A DNA stretch of 64,000 bases from Geosiphon pyriformis (taxonomy: Eukaryota > Glomeromycota > Glomeromycetes > Archaeosporales > Geosiphonaceae): NCBI GenBank assembly GCA_016748015.1, contig JAAOMT010000352.1, positions 663,457-727,456 of the forward strand, read 5' to 3'. This document shows positions 59,991-64,000 of this stretch, one piece after another. The notes under the pieces are model-generated. The model was not told where the DNA came from, searched no databases, and was given only the letters and a program-made list of their open reading frames with translations. Numbering within the stretch: position 1 is the first letter of the stretch; each line of letters starts with the position of its first letter. The translations under genes and the position numbers were made by a program.

Positions 59991-61215
59991 TTTTGAAAGA
60001 AGTTTTTTCACCATTTAGTACAATAAAACCAAACTGTTTTTTGATTTCGAGATCACTGTTGGCTCTAGTATTGCTGTCATGAAGAATATTGTTAAAAATT
60101 CTGGCTCTAATAAGGACTTCAAACCTGTTTTATTGAGAAAAAAAAGAAAAAGTGTTGCTTTAAAAGAGGGTATTGGTGACAAAAAAGAGTCTATTCAGAT
60201 GCTTAATGGTTGTTCATAGAATTTTGAGACTAGTAATACTACTGAGTCTAATAGTATTAATATAAAGAAAAAATGTCTGGTAGAGGAAACCAGCTTTGAC
60301 TATAGTAAGAGTGGTGTTTTTGCTAATAGGGGTTCTAATCAGATGCCTAAGAGGCCAAATATTAAGACAAAAAAAGCATTGAACAAGCCATTAGGGAAGA
60401 TTAATTTCTCAAGTCATAATAATAATAATAATAATAATGTTCTCTTGGATGTTCCTTTGAAACTCCCCCCTCTTTTAAAGAATTTGGTCAATGTTTTTGT
60501 TAGAAAAACTTTTACTTTGGATATTGGTCTGAATAAAATAGTTGGAAAATCTTCTCAAGAAAAATTTACAGTGGTCAGAAAATTATTTTCAGATATTAAT
60601 GGTTTTGAGAAGACTTTTACTTCCTTAAAATTTTTTGGGATTATTTGAACAACATTTACTTCCAAAGTGAATTTAATAAAAGTTACTAAAAAGGCTATCA
60701 GTGTAAAAATCTTAGTAAATACTGATCTCAAAAAATTTACTGGACATTCAGATCAAGCTGTGGTGTTAAAAAAAATTCCAGTTGGAACATTAACTGAGAC
60801 TGTGCATGCTGTATTAGCCAAATATAGTATAATAGTGTTAATCAAGATACAATTGGTGAGTTTATGACAAAAAGCTGTAGTCAAATTTGGTAAAATTGAA
60901 CAAGCTGATTTGGTTACAGCTTGTTGGTCTATTCTGGTTAGGAAAGATGCTGTATATATGGCCAGAGCTGATTAGGTTAAGGAATCATGGGATGCAAGAA
61001 ATTATTATAGAGCACTGTTCTATACTCTGCCAATGGGAATGAATGCTCATGATATTTGGGATTTTATTGGTTCTGTGAATGGGAAAACATGTGCAATTGA
61101 TTGCCATCCAATTATGTATGCTCAGACCAGATGTGTTGTTGTGTGTTTTGAATTAGCCAAATCCTTGGATGCTGTTATGAACATTACTCCAGTTTTGAAG
61201 AGTGTGAATATACAT
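59991..61215 (+). pseudogene. LINE ORF1 fragment interrupted by element A2
   Basis: Plus-strand ORF1 of a second LINE subtype. Readable pieces are the Lys-rich N-terminus, SGVFANRGSNQMPKRPN, an Asn run from (AAT)n near 60420-60437, FTLDIGLNKIVGKSS, the RRM-like VVLKKIPVGTL and AKYSIIVLIKIQL, then NYYRALFYTLPMG and DFIGSVNGKTCAIDCHP. It is cut at 61215 by the LTR of A2. The zinc knuckle and ORF2 would lie beyond A2, outside the window. Confidence 0.82.
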
Positions 61216-61259
61216 TGTTACTTGAGTAAAAAAACCAATCCAAAGTTATGAAAAAATGT

Positions 61260-61470
61260 AACCAAAACATAACATAATACAGAATAGTGCACAATAACAT
61301 TGGATAACATATTATAACATAAAATAACATGTTATAACACAGGATAACACAAAATAGTGTGCAATAACATTGGATAAACACATTATAGCGTAAGATAATG
61401 TGTTATAACACAGGATAACACAGAATAACATGTAATAATATCAGATAACATATTATAACATAAGATAACT
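61260..61470. repeat. Palindromic AT minisatellite in the A2 LTR
   Basis: Degenerate units of ATAACA and TGTTATAACA with a period near 10 bp, the inverted counterpart of 2815-3010. The unit order differs between the two LTRs. Confidence 0.8.
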
Positions 61471-61568
61471 AGCAATAATGTAGAAAAACAAAGCAATAAC
61501 AGAAATAACAAAACAATAGCTAGCAATAGCGAGACAATTGAAAGCAATCCTGTAAAACCAAAAGAATG

Positions 61569-61576
61569 TATAAAAG
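61569..61576 (+). promoter_or_regulatory. TATA box of the A2 LTR
   Basis: TATAAAAG, kept in the A1 LTR as CTTTTATA at 2725-2732. It lies about 730 bp before the end of the LTR, so the R region would be long. Confidence 0.5.
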
Positions 61577-62302
61577 CAAGTAGTTATAAAAATTAAAAAA
61601 ACAGACAGATAGATTCAAACTTTTAGACAAAAATCAAATATCCATACCCCTTTATTATTTATTATCTTCCTTATTTTGTCTTCTGAAATAAACCAATTAT
61701 TAAAGAAATTAGAATCATGAATTTATGTTCTCGAACTTCATAGAATTTACATGAATTAACTCTTGTCTTATACCTTTATTCTAGGACAGATGCTCTTAGC
61801 ATAACCACTTCAAACTATTAACAATTTGGACCAATCGCTCTTGATCACAGTAATTGATGATACTAATTTATTTTTTCTTTCTTTTCTTTTCTTTTCTTTT
61901 CTTTTTCTTTCTTATTTTTTTGTGGAATAGCAACATAGTAAAATTGACTGTCTGGAAATAGACTTCGTGATAGTCTGGTAAAAAAAGGAAGCTCCTCTTA
62001 AGTTTTGGATATTAACATTATCTTGTTAGCTTACCAGAAGGGTGAAAAGACAATGTCAGACCCTAACAACTACACTCGTTAGCTCAGAGAAGAAAGCTCA
62101 TATTTACAGAAAATGTTGCAATCGACGAAAAACAAACTCTGTGCTTTATAACCAAAGAACTCAACAAGTAAAATCACATCTAAGAATAGATCTTCAGAGA
62201 CTGATAATCAAGACTAAGCCAATAGAATTATGCAGAAAATGCATCATTAATAATTGAAAGCACCAAACATTATCATTTTTCATACCAAGTTTACCTGTAA
62301 TA

Positions 62303-62341
62303 TTTGGTGCTCTCTGTGAGGTTATAAATTCACAGAGACAG
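62303..62341 (+). promoter_or_regulatory. Primer-binding region and hairpin of A2
   Basis: TTTGGTGCTCTCTGTGAGG directly follows the LTR. CTCTGTGA (62312-62319) pairs perfectly with TCACAGAG (62330-62337) across a 10-base loop, overlapping the putative primer site. Confidence 0.55.
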
Positions 62342-62354
62342 AGCATCCCAGAGA

Positions 62355-64000
62355 TACACAAAAGTGGCAACTATTGGAACAATAGAAAAAGACCATTCCT
62401 CATATGGAAGAGCACTATTTCAATATTTTTGAAAAAATCTAGGAATACCAGCAGAAACTACCATCACAGAAAGTGACTTTTGCAACTATATCAATGCAAA
62501 AATCAACTGCTTGTTAAGCCGTGCAACTGACACAGAAAGACTTGGAAAACAAATCCATCAAAACTTATTAAGATACTGAACAACTATCACTACTCAAGTA
62601 ATTGCTGAAACTCTACGCATAGTCAATACAGACATTAAACACTATGTAACAAAATGATTTCTTCAAGTATAACAACCAATAGAATCCAATCTGGAGGGAT
62701 ATGAGTACAGATTCAATAATCTTACAACTGTCCAAGACAAATCCACAGTCAACAAAAAACCAAGGATCTTCTCCCCAACAACTCTATCATACTATTAAAC
62801 ACCCTAAAATAGAATTGTATTTAACCCACCCCCAGAAACCCAGTCAGAAATACCACAAACTTCTGGAAATTTACACTCTTAAAATCAACACAATTGGACC
62901 AAATCATTAAGAAAATACGGATTGCTGTTTGAAAATCTTACCCCAACAGCCGGTCAAACAGAAGAAAACATGTCAACTTGGGAACAACCACTAACAACTA
63001 GGATGATAACAAAGCTATTCAAGTGCTGTCATTCTTTCTAACCAGAACTGCCAATTTGTGGTACCAAAGCCTTGCAGAAAAGCCTACCTTTTTTACAGAG
63101 TTTAAACTTGTATTTCTGTAATACTTCTGTGACTCTAATACACTCATCCAATTGCAAAATCAATTCAGTATAATAAAACAAAATGACCATGAAGCAGTAA
63201 CTACTTATCTTGGAAGATTCAATCAGGTCCTTCGACAAATCCTAGCCATCGAGCAGAATTATTATACCACCATACAAGTCCTCAATCAATTCATTAAAGA
63301 ACTAAAAAGCAGCCTTCTAAGATCTGTACAACCTCACCATCTGGCAAACCTACAAGAAACAGTTACTCTTACTTGTGATTTTGAGTTGGCTGAGCAAGAA
63401 GCGAATTATACTCAAGCTGTTAATTTAACCATCAATAGAACCTCTGACATCAATGCAAAAATAACCCAATTAAGTGAGAAATTAACTCAGAAAATTTAAG
63501 AATTTATCAACCACCACAATGGAGAGAAAATAACAACAACAGCAAATACCCACAGCAACAAAATCATTAGCAACAGCAACAACTTTGGAGATCTGATCTC
63601 CACAACTGTTACTACTGCCAAAAACCAGGACACATTGTCTGTAACTACAGAAAAAAGATAATGAACCAAAATTAAGGAAACCAATACCAGCAACCAAGAT
63701 ATTAGTAAAACACAGTATTCCAATATTCCATATCTCAAAATCAACCACTCCAGTATGCATAACAAGTCCCGTACACTCAACCACCACCCTGGAATTATTA
63801 TCAACTATTACCAATAACACAAGCAATCTCTCACTATCAAACTCCTTCTTGCAGCCAGCCCAGACCTCAAGCCATAGACTATAATCAGAGATAGAGGAAT
63901 TCCAACAACAATCAGACACAAACCAACAGTGAACCGTCTTAACCAATCCCTTGTGGTTTTGCCCAATCTTGATTGACACCAATCAGATACCCGAATCAAG
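62355..64000 (+). pseudogene. Gag of Ty3/gypsy element A2, partial at window end
   Basis: The plus-strand reading starts near 62355 (ATIGTIEKDHSSYG) and parallels A1: NYINAKINCLL, NRIVFNPPPETQSEIP, NMSTWEQP, then WYQSLAEKP. An open frame at 63152-63499 (115 aa) covers the capsid C-terminus. The CCHC knuckle lies at about 63607-63650 (CYYCQKPGHIVCNY), with Tyr where the last Cys is expected. Compared with A1, roughly 85 codons are missing after the NMSTW segment. A Gln/Tyr-rich tail runs to the window edge. Confidence 0.85.

Larger units (their letters stand above)
61216..62302 (+). repeat. 5' LTR of element A2
   Basis: This 1087-bp LTR starts TGTTACTTGAGTAAA and ends CCTGTAATA. It is the inverted match of the A1 LTR. 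It contains the palindromic minisatellite (61260-61470), a TATAAAAG box at 61569-61576 and a (TTTTC)n tract at about 61868-61922. Confidence 0.92.

Noticed and set aside
1-64000. tRNA, rRNA, CRISPR arrays or bacterial insertion sequences.
   Set aside because: No B-box-type GGTTCGAATCC with a cloverleaf, no rRNA-like conserved blocks, no spaced direct repeats, and the genes are intron-containing eukaryotic.

Overview
The window looks like a repeat-dominated contig from an early-diverging filamentous fungus, most plausibly an arbuscular mycorrhizal fungus (Glomeromycotina). The reasons are strong AT richness, CpG-poor transposon sequence, a LINE whose ORF1 carries an RRM and a CCHC knuckle (a family I recall as abundant in that group), and fungal genes with many short introns. 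The organism call is inference; no rRNA or mitochondrial marker is present.

About 53 kb of the 64 kb is transposon. I name the LTR elements by letter. A1 (minus, 288-3064) and A2 (plus, 61216-64000) are two copies of one family that face outward at the two ends; both run off the window. B (minus, 3069-12300) is nearly complete but has only 94 bp of its 5' LTR. It is fused at 12300/12301 to F (minus, 12301-19639), whose integrase is cut off there. F's LTR abuts, head to head, E (plus, 19640-24403 and 34447-38155), a relative of F. E is split by C (plus, 24404-34446), a relative of B with two LTRs and a 4-bp target duplication ATGT. D (plus, 38156-40979) is a 5'-truncated B-type element. Next come a broken LINE (minus, 40981-44250) containing a solo LTR (42550-43446), and a nearly full-length LINE (minus, 44403-51206). 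A third LINE fragment (plus, about 59990-61215) is interrupted by A2.

The B-type and F-type Ty3/gypsy elements share an unusual order: gag with CCHC knuckle, aspartic protease, a cysteine-rich zinc-finger-like block, a dUTPase domain, a beta-rich linker, RT, RNase H, integrase, and (B type) a conserved Trp-rich domain of unknown function before the 3' LTR. All copies are decayed. Stops sit mainly at Gln and Trp codons, and catalytic Asp residues are repeatedly replaced by Asn.

A 6-kb island of intact, CpG-containing host genes lies at 53.1-59.1 kb: a PP2A B55 regulatory subunit (minus, 7 exons), anthranilate synthase component I (plus, 7 exons) and translation initiation factor eIF2 alpha (minus, 8 exons). 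The exon chains I assembled stay in frame (439, 496 and 310 aa). The first two genes are divergent over about 400 bp and the last two converge over 183 bp. Between 51.2 and 52.4 kb lies extremely AT-rich sequence with no recognisable gene.
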